The notes below the pieces were generated by a model. It was not told where the DNA came from and searched no databases. It saw nothing but the letters and a program-made list of their open reading frames with translations. The position numbers and the translations under genes are program-made. From NCBI GenBank assembly GCA_009746045.1, contig RPFO01000079.1, forward strand, positions 6,862,953-6,926,952: 64,000 nt of DNA. Direction: 5' to 3'. This stretch comes from Mesostigma viride (taxonomy: Eukaryota; Streptophyta; Mesostigmatophyceae; Mesostigmatales; Mesostigmataceae). Shown piece after piece: positions 1 through 29,569 of this stretch; positions within the stretch are counted from its first letter, which is position 1; each line of letters opens with the position of its first letter.

Positions 1-561
1 GTATAGGGTGTCACGCTTCTCCAAGGAGTTTCTGCATGTACTAGAAATAACATACATAACAAACAGAAAATATGGTTTACTTGCATCATGCCATCACAGG
101 CTCAAGTGCCCGTACTTCTCCTAGCAGTTCCTGCTGCCAACCTCAATCAACTAGGCTTTAGTACTTCCACGCTTCTCCGATTAGTTCCCACGGTTTGATG
201 ATTAAAAAAGGTTGGTACTGGTACTGGTAAGAAGGCAACTAGTACTGTGCTTCATTAAGTGACTAGTAATACTTACAGTGGTACTGTTAGGCTACTGGTC
301 TAGCTCCCGGCTCCACCTAATGGTTCCCCCTTACACGATTTTGCTACTGCACCTTCTTCTTTCATCCCTGCCTCACCCCATGGCCTGCCTTTCGTTTGCC
401 CCTCACGGCTGCCCTTTCGCTTTTGGCATGCCCGCTTTTTCTGGCCATTTCTTCGGTTGGTGGCCCTCCCTGCCCCTTCATTGTACCGCCGTTGGCCGCC
501 CCCACGCTATACCTACAATGAACAACAAACAAACAAACGTCGCCTGCAGCTTCAACCACAG
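1..561. other. intron/upstream part of the transportin gene, no exon seen
   Basis: No stretch here matches the transportin segment expected before the first recognisable exon, so this is read as intron. It has short repeats of GGTACT-type sequence around 210-290. The first visible exon could begin at 550 or 562, because both positions follow an AG and keep the same reading frame; 562 was chosen as the simpler match to the family. Confidence 0.45.
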
Positions 562-10321
<9,760 letters not shown>

Positions 10322-12480
10322 TTCCGCACACTCCTCTTCGACTGCACCGTTAAGAGATTTGGACTGCGCACTACAAGCGGTGAGGGGATGGTCTACCCGA
10401 CAAGCTTTCAAGGGCGCGATCTGCAAGCGTCGAGGGACTCCCCGCTCTACCTGCTCGCAGGATGGGTTCAATGACACCCCCTACCAGCTTGCAGGGCATG
10501 CTCTACCGGCTGGAGACAGATCTCTACCAGCTTCAATTGTTGCGTGCACCAGCAGCGCTAGAGCTGCGCCAGACACAAACCAAAGGGGCGCTTGCTACGG
10601 AGCATCGAGCGCGCAATCCAGTACGAGCTTTCGCGGCAAACTCTGCAAGGCAGCGCGTCGCAAGCCTTTGGAACGCGGGGCCACGCTCTGGCAGTCCCGT
10701 GCTCCACAAGCATCGTATGCGCACTCTGCAGGCATGGAGCGCTCGGAATATGCCAGCTTTAATAATTGCACGGTTCCCTCGGCAGGTGGGGGGATGGGGG
10801 GTGGGAACAAGCGGACCCCGCTCTTGACACTCGTTCCAAGAGCAGGGTCTTGGGGATCGGAACAGAAAAGGCAGCCGCGAGGACGTGCGGACGCCACACA
10901 CGCGCATGCATCGGCGTGTGGTCCAGGGGGAAAGGACAAGCTGACCACTCTCGACCCCGGTCTTGATATGGTCTTGTGATTCGACAAGTGCTATTACATT
11001 GTCTTGGGGGGGAAGCGGGGGGAGGGGGAGTAAGGGGGCAGAAGTACCTGTTGCACTCCCCACGCATGGATGCATGGATGCATGGATGCATGGGTGGCTG
11101 CATGGGGGCCTGTGCCAGAGACTAGCATGACTTCTCTGTTGGCTAGCTACTCGCACATGCCTCCCACAATGGAAGAGAGGGAAGAGAGGCGTAGCATGGC
11201 CACAGGAGGGAGGCGCCACGTGGCGTGCATGAGGTATAGTGACCCCTCATTGTCGCTTTACAGTGACCTCATGTGACGGCTGTCAGTGGCGGCCCTTGGC
11301 GGTGTCTGTTTTTGGAAACCTAGGACATTAGAGGGCGTCTCTCTTCTTATTCGTCTGCCATATAGCAGAGGGGGGGCGTGCAATCGACCGCGTGCGGGAG
11401 CTTGCGGTAGGCGGTGGCCATCCGAGCTCTCCACATATACCTTCGCAACGGCGACCACTTTTTGTTTGTAGATGTCCAGCCCGCACAAGCGCTGTGGCCG
11501 GTCCAGCCCACGGTTCAACCCTGGCAGGCACCGGTGGTTGTTGGATGGCGCCACGCCAGCAGGCGCCTCGCCCCTGGGGATCCTCACCCCAGGGACCGGG
11601 TTCAACCCGCTTTCATACCGTTTTGTCTCAATCGGCCAAGCAGTCTCTGGCTGCCTCGGACCACCCTGTTGACTCCCTGGGGATCCTGGGTCATGCGGTG
11701 TAGCAATGTCCCATTCCTTGTTCCCCCCTCCCCAAGCCGCGGCAGTGACATCGGTTGAACAGGGCTCTTTTTCAAGTCAGGCCATGCTGCCTAATATGTC
11801 AGGATTGGTATGTATGTCACTCCCTAGTGAAGTTGAGCCAGAGATGTCATGGCGAGGAGTGCCACGAATGAGGAGCAAACAGGTGGATGCGAAGGAGGAG
11901 CATCTATGCGGATAAGCATTGCTAGGGATGGAGATGCAGATGGATAGACAGGCTGAGTACTACGTTGATGGAATGGCGATGGAGGGGGCAGACGGCGGGT
12001 GCAAAGGTGTGCAAGAGGGGGCCAGTTTTTCTTTTCCTGATCTGCACTCACCCCTGCCGGCACCATGCCAGTTGCATGTCGGTTTCGACCGCATCGTTGT
12101 TGCTGTATTTGGTTGCACGCGCACATGAGCCCCACATAGCAGTCACAGCTGCTTTGGTTACGCCACCAACACAGGATCTGATACCCAGCCCTTGTCTCGT
12201 TTAGGGACAGGTGTGCTGTTTATATTTTTATGGTAGGCTCATGCCTGCTCGTGCAAGGTGACTGTGCTTGCTATTGTTGTTGTTATGTTTACGTTTTGTT
12301 ACAGGACGCCCTGTCCAGGTTAGAAAGGGCGGCTTTGTCATCTTTACCTGTCGTTGCCAACTGTGACTACCTGTGTAAGCTTATAGAACAACATGTATTA
12401 ATTATTGTAAACGTCTAGTATTGTAATTGTTATGTATTGTCCGTAATGGTGAAAGTGACTCGTTTCTTGTTTAAAATAAA
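10322..12480. other. 3' flank of transportin, no gene recognised
   Basis: The near flank has echoes of the last exon (GACAAGCTTTCAAGG near 10400, GGACAAGCTGACC near 10935). A small GCATGGAT repeat lies at about 11063-11098. Open frames here have no recognisable domain, and I see no clear polyadenylation signal or RNA gene. Confidence 0.5.
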
Positions 12481-12498
12481 CCCCATTCACGGGGGCAA

Positions 12499-13410
12499 TT
12501 GAAACAACAACGGTGTGACCCATCTATATCTTCGTCGCTATATCTAGTCCAGGTCTCTATATCTAGGGCCATCCTAGCTCTGGATCGCGTGCCCCCAGCG
12601 TTTATTGCTGTCATTCGCCGGCAGTACGAGGGCTCACAGGCAGTAGTGGAGACTGTGGAATCCACCACCCCACCATCCCCCCTTCACCACGGGGTGTGGC
12701 AAGGTTGTGTCCTGTCCCCATACCTGTTCATAATTGTCGCGGATCACGTCATGCGCCAGGCACGTGCACGCTTTACTGCTCTTAAGGGGTTCGAGCCCGG
12801 CTTGGACATCGGTAACGATCGCGAATATGGCGGCGGTGGCCCTGGCTACCGCCTGTCCGACCTGATCTACGCGGATGATGCCACCCTCATCGGGCACCCC
12901 GAGCACATTCAGACCTGGCTGGACTGTCTGGGCTTGGAGGCGCGGGCGGTGGGGTTGGAGATTAGTGTCAAAACCGAGGCGATGGTGATTGGGGCTTCCA
13001 GTCGCCCGCCGCTGCCGCGGCTGCTCGACGGGGCGGAGGTCCCGTTCCGTGATCGCTTCACACTGCTGGGGAGCATGCTCCCCGACACCGCCGACGATGT
13101 GGACACCCGCATCGGCCTGACCTGCATGGGCTCGGCTCCGTTCGCTCAACACCTACTGGCAATCGAAGGACCTGGGCGAGCACCGCAAGCGCATGCTCTT
13201 CAAGGTTCTGGTCCCCCCGGTGCTCACCTATGGCGCCGAGGCATGGACACTCACGGACACCCTGGCCACACGGCTGAACGGCACGGTTACCAGGATGCTC
13301 CGACAGGCCCTGAACGTAGGGTTTTCCACATGCACATAGGTCTTTAGAGTACTTAATTTGTATCACCTGGGTATGCCTCGCATTGCGGACGAGATTACCG
13401 GCAGCTACCA
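12499..13410 (+). pseudogene. LINE reverse transcriptase fragment 1 (5' truncated, frameshifted)
   Basis: The fragment begins inside the polymerase domain of a non-LTR retrotransposon ORF2. Visible are motif B (HGVWQGCVLSPYLF), the catalytic motif C LIYADDATLIG with YADD at 12868-12879, and the downstream stretch LLDGAEVPF. At about 13120-13140 the frame shifts. The next frame continues with the expected TYWQSKDLGEHRKRMLFK and VLTYGAEAWTL up to a stop at about 13339. The N-terminal endonuclease and motif A are missing, so this is a dead 5'-truncated copy. Confidence 0.9.
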
Positions 13411-13604
13411 TGGTCCGGTGACGTTATACGGTGACGAAAATGGCTGACGGCGGTATGGCTGACGGCGGAGCTCAGATCTTTTGCGTCTGAGCCCCAAATT
13501 CGGTCAGACCACTTGCATTCGATGCGCCTTTCTAAGACGCACTTGCCAGTATAAACGGTTACGGCTGCCACGCAGTATAGACAAAGTTACGCACGTGACC
13601 AGCT

Positions 13605-14966
13605 ATGACGACTACCAAAGCAAAACGAGGGCTGGAAAAGGAGCTGGCACAGCTTCCCAGCGCCCAGCCCAACCCTCTCGCCCTCGCCATTGTTCAGCCG
13701 ACAGGCTTACCCGCCAAACCCTCGCCAAGCGCCTCGCCTGAACCCAAGAAACCATGCCACGATCGCCACAAATGGAGCCAATACTTGCCCGGCGACGGAA
13801 TGTTCTCCCTCGTCGAGTGGCAGAGACTGTCACCGCAGGAATGCGTCGAGGTTCTCGAGTTCCTCGTACAGGAACGGAAGCTCTTCGTGACCCTGAAGGG
13901 GGGGGCGGCTATCGACTACCGCGACACGTCCTGGCTCTACACCTTTGACGAACCAAGCCAACGCCTGTTTATCTTGACCAGCCACTACCAGCGCTGCGTC
14001 GGCGACATCACCAGAGCGATCAACGCCAGCCTCGCACAGCCGGCTGCCCCATCGGCTCCCTCCCTCTGCAAGGATGACATCCGCGCAGTGCTGGAGGAGC
14101 ACGTGACCTGGCCGCTGGCCGAGAAGCTGACATCGCTGAACACCACGCTCAACACGGTGGAAGCCCGGGTCTCCAACGTGGAAACCAAGGTCGTCCACAA
14201 GCTACAACCCCAGTTCACGGCGCTACACACCGCGGCGCAGGCTTCGGAAAAGCATGCTGCACTTGTCTCTCGCCTTAACCAGGTGGAGGGCAAGTGTGGC
14301 GTGCTCCTGAAGAAGCTTGAGGCCATCACCGCCCACACCGAGGCCCTGGCCACACAGGTCCCCAAGATAGCGGAGCAGACGGCCACCATTGCATCCCAGC
14401 CACCCCGGCAGGATGCTGGCGACCTCCCGCCGCTCTCCTACGCGGACCTGCTGCGGTCAGCGACCGCCTCCACCACTGACGCCATCGCCACAAAGCTCCA
14501 GGAGCTGGAGGACCACCGCCAGGCCCAGCAACGAGAGGTCACCGACCGCGCTCGCCGCGAGTGCCGAGTGGTGCTACGTCGCTTCCCCCAGAAGCCAGGT
14601 GAGACGTCAACCTCTCTTGCTGACGAGCTCAAGAACCAGCTTCTTACCCTCATGGGCCTGGTAGGTGAGGTAGAACTGCGTGGGTGCCACCGCCTTCCCC
14701 ACTCACGGGACAAGGCGGCTCCCCCACCAGTCCTACTCACCTTCCCCTCCCCTGAGGATAAGCAGCGGTTCCTCTCTCGTCGCAAGCGGTTGCACGACCT
14801 CACCTGGACGCTGGATGACGACCTCACCCCCGCTCAGCAACAGCAGCGACGCGACCTGTGGCCGGAATACCTCCGCCATAAGCAGGACCCCCAGAAGCCC
14901 AAGGTGTACTGGAGGGGCGGGGACCTGATGATCAACCACAAGATGTGGACGCCCCCAGCGGGCTAG
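13605..14966 (+). CDS. LINE-type ORF1 protein (coiled coil + RRM-like RNA-binding domain)
   Basis: An intact 453-residue frame starts at the ATG of 13605. An N-terminal globular part (residues about 45-140, with DYRDTSWLYTFDEPSQRLF) has no family I can name. Residues about 150-265 are rich in heptad-like Leu/Val/Thr and look like a coiled coil (LTSLNTTLNTVEARVSNVE). Residues about 320-435 resemble the RRM-like and C-terminal domains of L1-type ORF1 proteins, including RECRVVLRRFPQKPGE and FPSPEDKQRFLSRRKRL. Such proteins coat the element RNA. No ORF2 follows; the 3' flank passes directly into the element's tail. A second partial copy of its C-terminus lies at 18605-18805. The L1 ORF1p assignment is inference from layout. 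Confidence 0.72.
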   Translation: MTTTKAKRGLEKELAQLPSAQPNPLALAIVQPTGLPAKPSPSASPEPKKPCHDRHKWSQYLPGDGMFSLVEWQRLSPQECVEVLEFLVQERKLFVTLKGGAAIDYRDTSWLYTFDEPSQRLFILTSHYQRCVGDITRAINASLAQPAAPSAPSLCKDDIRAVLEEHVTWPLAEKLTSLNTTLNTVEARVSNVETKVVHKLQPQFTALHTAAQASEKHAALVSRLNQVEGKCGVLLKKLEAITAHTEALATQVPKIAEQTATIASQPPRQDAGDLPPLSYADLLRSATASTTDAIATKLQELEDHRQAQQREVTDRARRECRVVLRRFPQKPGETSTSLADELKNQLLTLMGLVGEVELRGCHRLPHSRDKAAPPPVLLTFPSPEDKQRFLSRRKRLHDLTWTLDDDLTPAQQQQRRDLWPEYLRHKQDPQKPKVYWRGGDLMINHKMWTPPAG

Positions 14967-15384
14967 AATAGCAATAGCCCTAGCTTGTAACCATTGGCGT
15001 CACTGCCGCTAAGGCAGCCAATTGCCTAGATGTCGCCTAGCTGTGCCAACACACCTAGTCACGTGCCGCCAACGCACGGTACACAACCAGCCATAGCCTA
15101 GTCCTAGTACAGCCATGCTACGCCCTGGCTATGTTCAGATTACTTGCCCACGCTCCTTGCTATGATATGCTCACATGGGCCTTATTGCACCCACAGTTTG
15201 CCGGATCGTTAGCCTGTCCTTTTAGCTAGCCGCGCCCGATTGCAGCTGTGGCATGCCTTTGGCATGAAGGAGACTGGGGGTCTCTGCCCTTTCTCCTGTA
15301 GTGCACACACAGGGATTAAAAGCACTTCGGTGCTCCGTGACTCCCCAACGGGAGCACGAGTTTAATTAATTAATTAATTAATTA
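14967..15384 (+). mobile_element. 3' UTR and tail of the ORF1-only LINE copy
   Basis: After the ORF1 stop the sequence runs without ORF2 to a hairpin (TGCTCC...CTCCCCAACGGGAGCACGAG, about 15328-15360) and a tail of TTAA repeats (15361-15384). The same hairpin-plus-AT tail recurs at several other sites in this window, so it is taken as the element's 3' terminus. Confidence 0.65.
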
Positions 15385-15412
15385 CCATGGTCCGGATTCT
15401 CCCGATTTCTGG

Positions 15413-15905
15413 CCTGCGCTGGTTGTCTCCTTGAGATTAGGCAGCGTAGGATACCATTCGTAGGACATCTTGCTCGCACCAGTCAGGTCGACACCGACCT
15501 CGGTCTGGCCGGCCCCCAGCGGCTTGGCCAACCAGGGCGGCATATCCTCAGACCTGGCCTGGCGCCCCGATTAGGACATTCCTAGAAAGATGGGTAAACA
15601 TGCCATGACCTACCCACGTACAGCAGCTGCTGGCCGACCTAGTGGTCCCAGCTACTTTTGAACATCGCATTCACTCCCGAGCTCTCTTGCTTGCATGGAC
15701 TGCTATGCAGAACAAGAAGAGGTGGAAGACGATTGTCCATGCAGGCTCACACGCTGGCCCCTGTGGGCAAGCCCCCTCCCACCAGAAGGAAGGGCCGCTT
15801 TGCTGAGTAGAGTAGTTAGGTTTTTCTATAGATTAGCTTAGAGTTAGCTTAGCTCGGTTTCGCGGCTTCGCCCACCTCCATCCATCCAGCAAGGGAATTA
15901 ATTAA
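15413..15905 (+). pseudogene. LINE ORF2 C-terminus and 3' UTR remnant, copy 1
   Basis: This is closely related to 45655-46150: both share CACCAGTCAGGT, CGGCTTGGCCAACCAGGGCG-like sequence, a block reading LLADLVVPA..FEHRI in one frame, and an AGCTTAG...GCGGCTTCG 3' segment. It has in-frame stops and frameshifts and is inactive. Confidence 0.7.
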
Positions 15906-16560
15906 TGAATTAATTTTTTAAAAAATGCTGGCCACACTCGGGAAGGTCACCCGGATGGGGCCAGGTTGGCCTGCCATCCATGCTGCCGACTTAATTAATG
16001 AATGAATTAATTAATTAATAGACACGTGACTGCGTCACGTGAGCATAAGTCCTCAGTGGGAGGGGAACATGGGATGGAATGAATGGTGTAAGCTATCTAG
16101 GTCCTAGTTACAGGGGTGTGGGCACCGCGGCCCGAGTTAATCGCAATGAAGGCCATACTTGGTCACACGCGGAGCCCCCACAGGCTTGGAGGGGGTCTCC
16201 TTCATCACTACTTGCCATCTATCCTTGCGCACCATCTGCCTCCATATTACAGACAAACCAGGAGGCTGCCCGGGTGTGAGCCCGTCACGTCTAGTGTAGC
16301 ACATGTCCATGCCGAGTCTATCACGAAAAGTCCACGGGTGGCGGCCCTGTCGCGCGCGGCCGGGGGCACACCAGGTACGTGAGGACATATCGCCCAGGCT
16401 GGGCGGGTTTGGTGCCAGCTAGTCTATCTGATGTATCTACCTGATCTGTGCGGGCCAGGTGCCCGGCTAGGCCCAGCTAGGCGCCTGTGCCTAATAATGT
16501 GGGAAACATAGGGCAAATCAGCGTACAAATCCTCATTACTAATGTGCAAACCAAAGGGGA
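15906..16560. other. non-coding stretch between LINE remnants
   Basis: It contains a second AT-rich tail (AATTAATTAATGAATTAA at about 15895 and a similar one at 15990-16020) and a palindromic GTGACTGCGTCACGTGAG near 16026. No gene seen. Confidence 0.5.
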
Positions 16561-16562
16561 TG

Positions 16563-17030
16563 TTAAGAACCTTGCGCAGCATCTTGGTTCACGACGGCGC
16601 CGTTGAGTCGTTGCTCCAGCTCCTGCGTCAGTGTCAAGGTCTCGGCGCCGTAGGTCAGGATCGTCAGAATGACGACCTTGAAGAGGTCACGCTTCAATGA
16701 CGATCCGGGGTAGGGCGGGGTTGCTCCACCCGCGGCGGTGGTCATGGAGGTGCGCTCACGCCATGCCGATCCGTACATGTCGTCATGTCGTCCTCGCAGT
16801 CGGGAAGCCAACTGCCGAGCAGCTTGAAGCGGCCTGAAGGAGGGTAGTTGACCTCGGTGTCGTCTAAGAGGCGGAGTGTGGGTGGGGGCCCTGCCATGCC
16901 GAGGGCCAGGGCCTCCATTTTGGGGCTGAGTTCTAGACCAACCGCCCGAGCCTCGAGCGCCAGGCAGTCCAGCCAAAGTTGGGCAGACTCCGGCTTCTCG
17001 ATGAGTGTGATGTCGTCGACTTAAGCAAGG
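16563..17030 (-). pseudogene. LINE reverse transcriptase fragment 2
   Basis: On the minus strand the frame reads VDDITLIEKPESAQLWLDCL then LEARAVGLELSPKMEALALG, and after frame changes LKRDLFKVVILTILTYGAET. These match motif C and the post-polymerase region of fragment 1 at 12868-13260. The Tyr-Val-Asp-Asp form is read around 17020. Frame breaks and missing ends mark it as a pseudogene. Confidence 0.82.
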
Positions 17031-17090
17031 GAATACGTGCTACATGAGCTCCTAACGGAGTCATGCTATAATTTAATTTAATTTTTGTAA
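17030..17090 (+). mobile_element. LINE/SINE 3' terminus (GCTACATGAGCTCCTAACGG motif)
   Basis: The motif GTGCTACATGAGCTCCTAAC-GGAG is followed by CATGCTATAATTTAATTTAA. It belongs to the family of terminal hairpins seen at 20617, 20926, 41885 (minus), 42645 and 46110. Confidence 0.65.
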
Positions 17091-17429
17091 TATCTAGTTG
17101 CTCTTAGCGTTAGCATTTAAATGAACAAGGCTACACATTTCCATCTCCATTCGTATATCCATCATCCTAAACGACGTATCGAAAACGCGGGTAAGATATA
17201 AACGGCAGGCTTGAGCTACCAGCCATGGTCCGGATTCTCCAGATTTCTGGCAGGCTGCGTACACATGCAGGTTGTCTCATTCAGATAACTTTATATAGAT
17301 CTAGCTAGCTTCCATCACCAAATTCGGGGCTGGTACCCAACTGCGGTGTTAATTACAACAAGACTTGCTTGCATGCAGAAAAGAAGTACTTAAAGTTATG
17401 TTACGACGATTGCAGACAATGTACTGTCG

Positions 17430-17810
17430 TCAGAAAGCAACAAACGTGAAAACACTAGCTGCCCAAATCGATCTGAGATTCCGTGGAACACAGAAAGTAA
17501 GAAAGCCTAGAAGCTACCAGCAAGGAATCAAACATAGGACCTTTGGCATGATTTCGCGGCTGTCAGTGAGTCTCCTGATCCGAAGGCATGTCACTTAACG
17601 TTTCGAAAGAGCCCAACTGCGAAAAACCCTCTTTACCGGAGAGGGGTGCCAATCGATTTAATTGATACGTCCAATATTGCTGAATCCATAGAAGATGACT
17701 CACCACTATAGACCTATAAGTGCGCAGGAGTACTACACACGGACCTATACGTGATATTCTAGGATCGCCGAATTAAGTAGGCAGGTTGACCACGGCTGGA
17801 ATCTTCTGAT
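17430..17810 (-). mobile_element. SINE-like tRNA-related element, copy 2
   Basis: Reverse complement of 1100-1500. The B-box appears as GGAATCAAAC at 17524-17533. The close match over about 370 bp in opposite orientation supports one dispersed family. Confidence 0.65.
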
Positions 17811-17819
17811 TTGGCACGC

Positions 17820-18085
17820 CGCAAAGGTGAATTAAACCATTTGCGTTCAGTGCCGGTCCGCGGAAAACGCGATCTGCAAATGAATCCAGGCCGGAATCGA
17901 ACTGGGGACCTCTCGCACCAACTTTTGCTGACTATAGGACGGACGTCTCCTGATCCTTAGGCAGATCGCCAACTGACACCTACAGTCATCCGCAAAAGTT
18001 CTCCTTTCCGGGGAGTGATGCAAGCCTTTCGGATTTGGTACTAGATAAATCATTCGAGATCTGTGTGTAGGAGTACTACACGGCT
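17820..18085 (-). mobile_element. second tRNA-related SINE family, copy 1
   Basis: It starts CCGCAAAGGTGAA and ends near GTGTGTAGGAGTACTAC. The B-box complement GGAATCGAAC lies at 17893-17902. It is almost identical to 42215-42475. It shares the GGATCAGGAGAC segment with the other SINE family, suggesting a common tRNA-like head. Confidence 0.7.
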
Positions 18086-18149
18086 AGAATCTGGCTGTAG
18101 TATGACGTAAAAACCTAGAGGACGTAGCCGAAACTAACTAATATCAACC

Positions 18150-18310
18150 GATCTTACATTGTCGTCAGAAAGCAACAAACGTGAAAACCGGCTAGCTGCC
18201 CAAATCTGAGATTCCGCGGAACACAGAAAGTATAAGAAAGCCTAGAAGCTACCAGCAAGGAATCGAACATAGGACCTAATTTAATTGGCATGATTTCGCG
18301 GCATGACAAT
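18150..18310 (-). mobile_element. partial copy of the 1100-1500 SINE-like element
   Basis: It repeats the stretch from CGTCAGAAAGCAACAAACGT through ACCAGCAAGGAATCGAACAT, with the B-box complement at 18259-18268, then diverges. It appears truncated by a later insertion. Confidence 0.65.
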
Positions 18311-18604
18311 GTATGATGGTGATGAGACAACCAGCTCACGGGCCTAGCTAGCCGAAATCAATTTGGAACGTCCGGGACCGTACGCGCCGTATGGACGTTA
18401 CTAGTAGCTTATCAACTTACCTTGCAGGTTTATTTGCATGTGTCGACTATATTATAGTACAGATCCGGCCCTGCATGATTTTGCATGCTACTGCGTTGTC
18501 CATGTCTTTATCTAGATCTATTACAGCATTTATTGCAGTGCATGCATGGGTTGGGTGACGCCTTCAGTGCATGCATGGGTGACGCCTTCATGAGAATTTA
18601 GCCA

Positions 18605-18805
18605 AGCCATGCCCCTATATTGCCTGACGACGACCTGATCCTGGCGCAGCAACAACGGCGACGGGAGCTATGGCTGACCTACCTCCAGCTCCGGCAGACC
18701 AAGGCGGGGCAGCCGGTGTACTGGAAGGGGGCGGCCATCTACGTCGGCCACAAGCCCTGGCAGGCAACCTCCGCGGCCCACACGACTCCAGCCGCCCCAG
18801 CTTAG
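18605..18805 (+). pseudogene. LINE ORF1 C-terminal fragment
   Basis: The predicted peptide LPDDDLILAQQQRRRELW then TYLQLRQTKAGQPVYWKGAA aligns with the end of the intact ORF1 (LDDDLTPAQQQQRRDLW then EYLRHKQDPQKPKVYWRGGD). The rest of ORF1 is missing. As in the copy at 13605, no ORF2 follows; the 3' flank leads to terminal motifs near 19240. Confidence 0.8.
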
Positions 18806-18984
18806 GCCGGGAATACAGCAGTAGTAGTGTAGAATAGATAGACCGTGGCCATGTACATGCCCGCCTACTACAGGCACTATCTATACCAGCTGAGGCCTAG
18901 CATTTCAGTTAGTCATGTACATTGACAGTGTGTGCCTATGATGAGCCACCCTCCAGATGGTGTGAGCTTTATTTTATATTTTAT

Positions 18985-19435
18985 TATATGCAGTGCCCAT
19001 GCAGGGAGTCACTCTCTGCTGAGACGCCATGCCCTAGCTAGCTCTTGTATAGCCATGATGATCTTCGATCCCCCACATGACATGCTCCCCCTTAGCTGGG
19101 CATAGCGTGATAGATCATGAGGGTGCAGGTGCCCTGGTGCATGCACCTAGAGAAAGCCTGGTAGCTTACATGCATTCCCACCCAAGTTGCATGAAGTAGC
19201 CCAGAATGTATTAAAAGCCATATGCCCCTTCTCAGGGATATGTGCTACATTTACTCCCAACGGAGTGATGTTCCTATATTAATATGCCTATATTAATGGG
19301 ACCCCCATGGATGTTGCATAAAGAATTTAGCTCAGCCATCATTGCCTATACAGAGAGTCACTCTCTGATGAGACTTGCCATGCCCTAGCCTTTGTATAGC
19401 CATGATGATGATCTTCCACCCCATGACGGGCCTTT
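18985..19435. repeat. two copies of a roughly 100-bp dispersed repeat (GCCCATGCAG...CACTCTCTGCTGAGAC)
   Basis: About 18990-19085 and 19335-19432 share CACTCTCTG.TGAGAC..GCCATGCCCTAG and a TTGTATAGCCATGATGATC stretch. A third copy lies at about 46335-46430. It is probably part of a LINE or SINE 3' region. Confidence 0.7.
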
Positions 19436-19490
19436 AACCGGGCTCTGATAGATCGTGGTGGTGCATGACATGCAGGTGCCATTGCTGCAC

Positions 19491-20560
19491 CTAGCTAGAA
19501 AGGTCCTCATTGCGGACAAATTGAGCATATCCTACTCTGAAAATGGATCGCAGAATGTCGGTGACCGCGCCGTCTAGCTTGCGGGCCCAGGTCGGCGGTG
19601 AGGGTCCACGTCTCAGCCCCATGCGTGAGAACAGGACGGACGAGGACCTTAAACAGGTCCTGTTTCTCGATCTTGCCAAGGGGCTTGCGCCACAGGGCCC
19701 GGTGATGGCGTAAAGCGTGCCAGGCGAGGGAGATGCGGTGGTCCACATCAGCCTCGCAGCTGGGTTAAGCCGGAGCTGCCCAGCAGCTTGACGCGGTCCC
19801 GATCGTACGGACAGGACTCGAGAGCCGTCAAGGAGATAGAGGGGTGGCGGTGGGTGGATGAGCCCAATCGCCAGGGCCTCTGTCTTCTTGCTGACCTCAA
19901 GCCCCACTGCACGGGCCTCGATAGCCAGGCAGTCAAGCTAGCCATGTCTGCACGTGCCCAGTGTCCTCGAAGAGGGTGGTGGCGTCTGCGTAGATGATGT
20001 CCGCCAGCTGAATCTCCGTTTCCGCTCCGCCATGCCAGAAGTGGTTGGCAACCTGCACCCCTGGCTGGTTCCCTACCCACTACGATGCGGGCAAATCGCT
20101 TGCGCGCCTGAATCATTACGTATTCGACCACAATAATGAACTGGTAGGGCGACAGCACGCAGCCCTGCCACACACCCTTTGTAAAGGGCATGGTGGCGTG
20201 GTCCCGTAAGAAGTGCGCACCGAAGTGGTGGACCCCTCATACAGTTTGCGGATGATAGCAATAAGGGGGCGGGGGCCTCCGGAACAGCTCGAGGATGTCC
20301 CATAGCGCAGGCCAGAAAAACGAATCGAAGGCTTTGATGAAGTCCACCAGCACAAGGTGCAAAGGGGACTCACCAGGCCGGCTGAAGGCGTTGCAGTTCC
20401 TCCACAAGTCGGCGAGTAGCGAAGAGCGCCTGTACTGTGTTGCGACCTGAGCGGAAGCCGTGCTGAATCTCGCTGAGGAGTGACCGTCCAGGGCCGTGCG
20501 CAGGCGGTTCAGGATGAGCCGCATAAGAAGCTTGACGGGGGGCACTTTGGATAGCTTAGA
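19491..20560 (-). pseudogene. LINE reverse transcriptase fragment 3 (several frameshifts)
   Basis: This is the longest reverse-transcriptase remnant. In minus-strand order it shows VKLLMRLILNRL (motif 1 region), LVDFIKAFDSFFWPALWDIL (motif A), GVWQGCVLSPYQFIIVVEYV (motif B), a motif C that reads IIYADATTLFEDTGHVQTWL, then GLEVSKKTEALAIG and FKVLVRPVLTHGAETWTL. Parts lie in different frames, so at least three frameshifts are present. Motif C has YADATT where YADDAT is expected, which loses one catalytic aspartate. Confidence 0.88.
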
Positions 20561-20985
20561 GTTAGGTTAGTTCGATTACGCGGCTTCCTCCACGGCTCCA
20601 CCCCCCATCAAGGAATATGTGCTACATGATCTCCCCACGGAGGCGTGTTATATAATTTAATTTTTATATTGAATTTAATCATTAGACATGAATTATAGCA
20701 ACCCTCTCCCTTCTTTCGACTGCCATGCAGAACAAGAAGCGGTGGCAGAAGATTGATCAGGCTCACACGCCGGCCCCTGTGGGCAAGCCACCCACCCCCA
20801 AGAGGAAGGGGCGTTTTGCTGAGTAGTGTAGTTAGGATTTTATATTTATAGACTAGATAGCTTAGTAGAGTTAGGGTAGTTCGATTACGCAGCTTCCTCC
20901 ACCTCCAACCACCCATCAATGAATATGTGCTACATGATCTCCCAACGGAGGCATGTTATAATTAAATTCAATTTTTTAAAGAAAA
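20560..20985 (+). mobile_element. two LINE 3'-end copies in tandem
   Basis: 20560-20675 and 20725-20985 both contain the AGTTCGATTACGC.GCTTCCTCCAC block, the GAATATGTGCTACATGATCT hairpin motif and an AT-rich tail. The second also carries the last codons of ORF2 (reading MQNKKRWQKIDQAHTPAPVG up to a stop near 20825). Confidence 0.75.
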
Positions 20986-21115
20986 TAGCAACCCCTGCAT
21001 TAGCAACTGGATTCATGTCCTCATTAGACATATTACAGCAACCCAGCGCTGGTTGTCTCCTTTATATTACAGCAACCGTGCTTCTGCAACTTGATTGTCC
21101 ATCACTAGACACTCA

Positions 21116-29569
<8,454 letters not shown>

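Noticed and set aside
10359-10979. 206-codon frame behind transportin
   Set aside because: No domain; composition resembles the flanking non-coding DNA and it overlaps decayed last-exon copies.
11472-11672. Frame with Pro/Gly-rich HRWLLDGATPAGASPLG peptide
   Set aside because: Considered as a LINE fragment, but no conserved motif could be matched.
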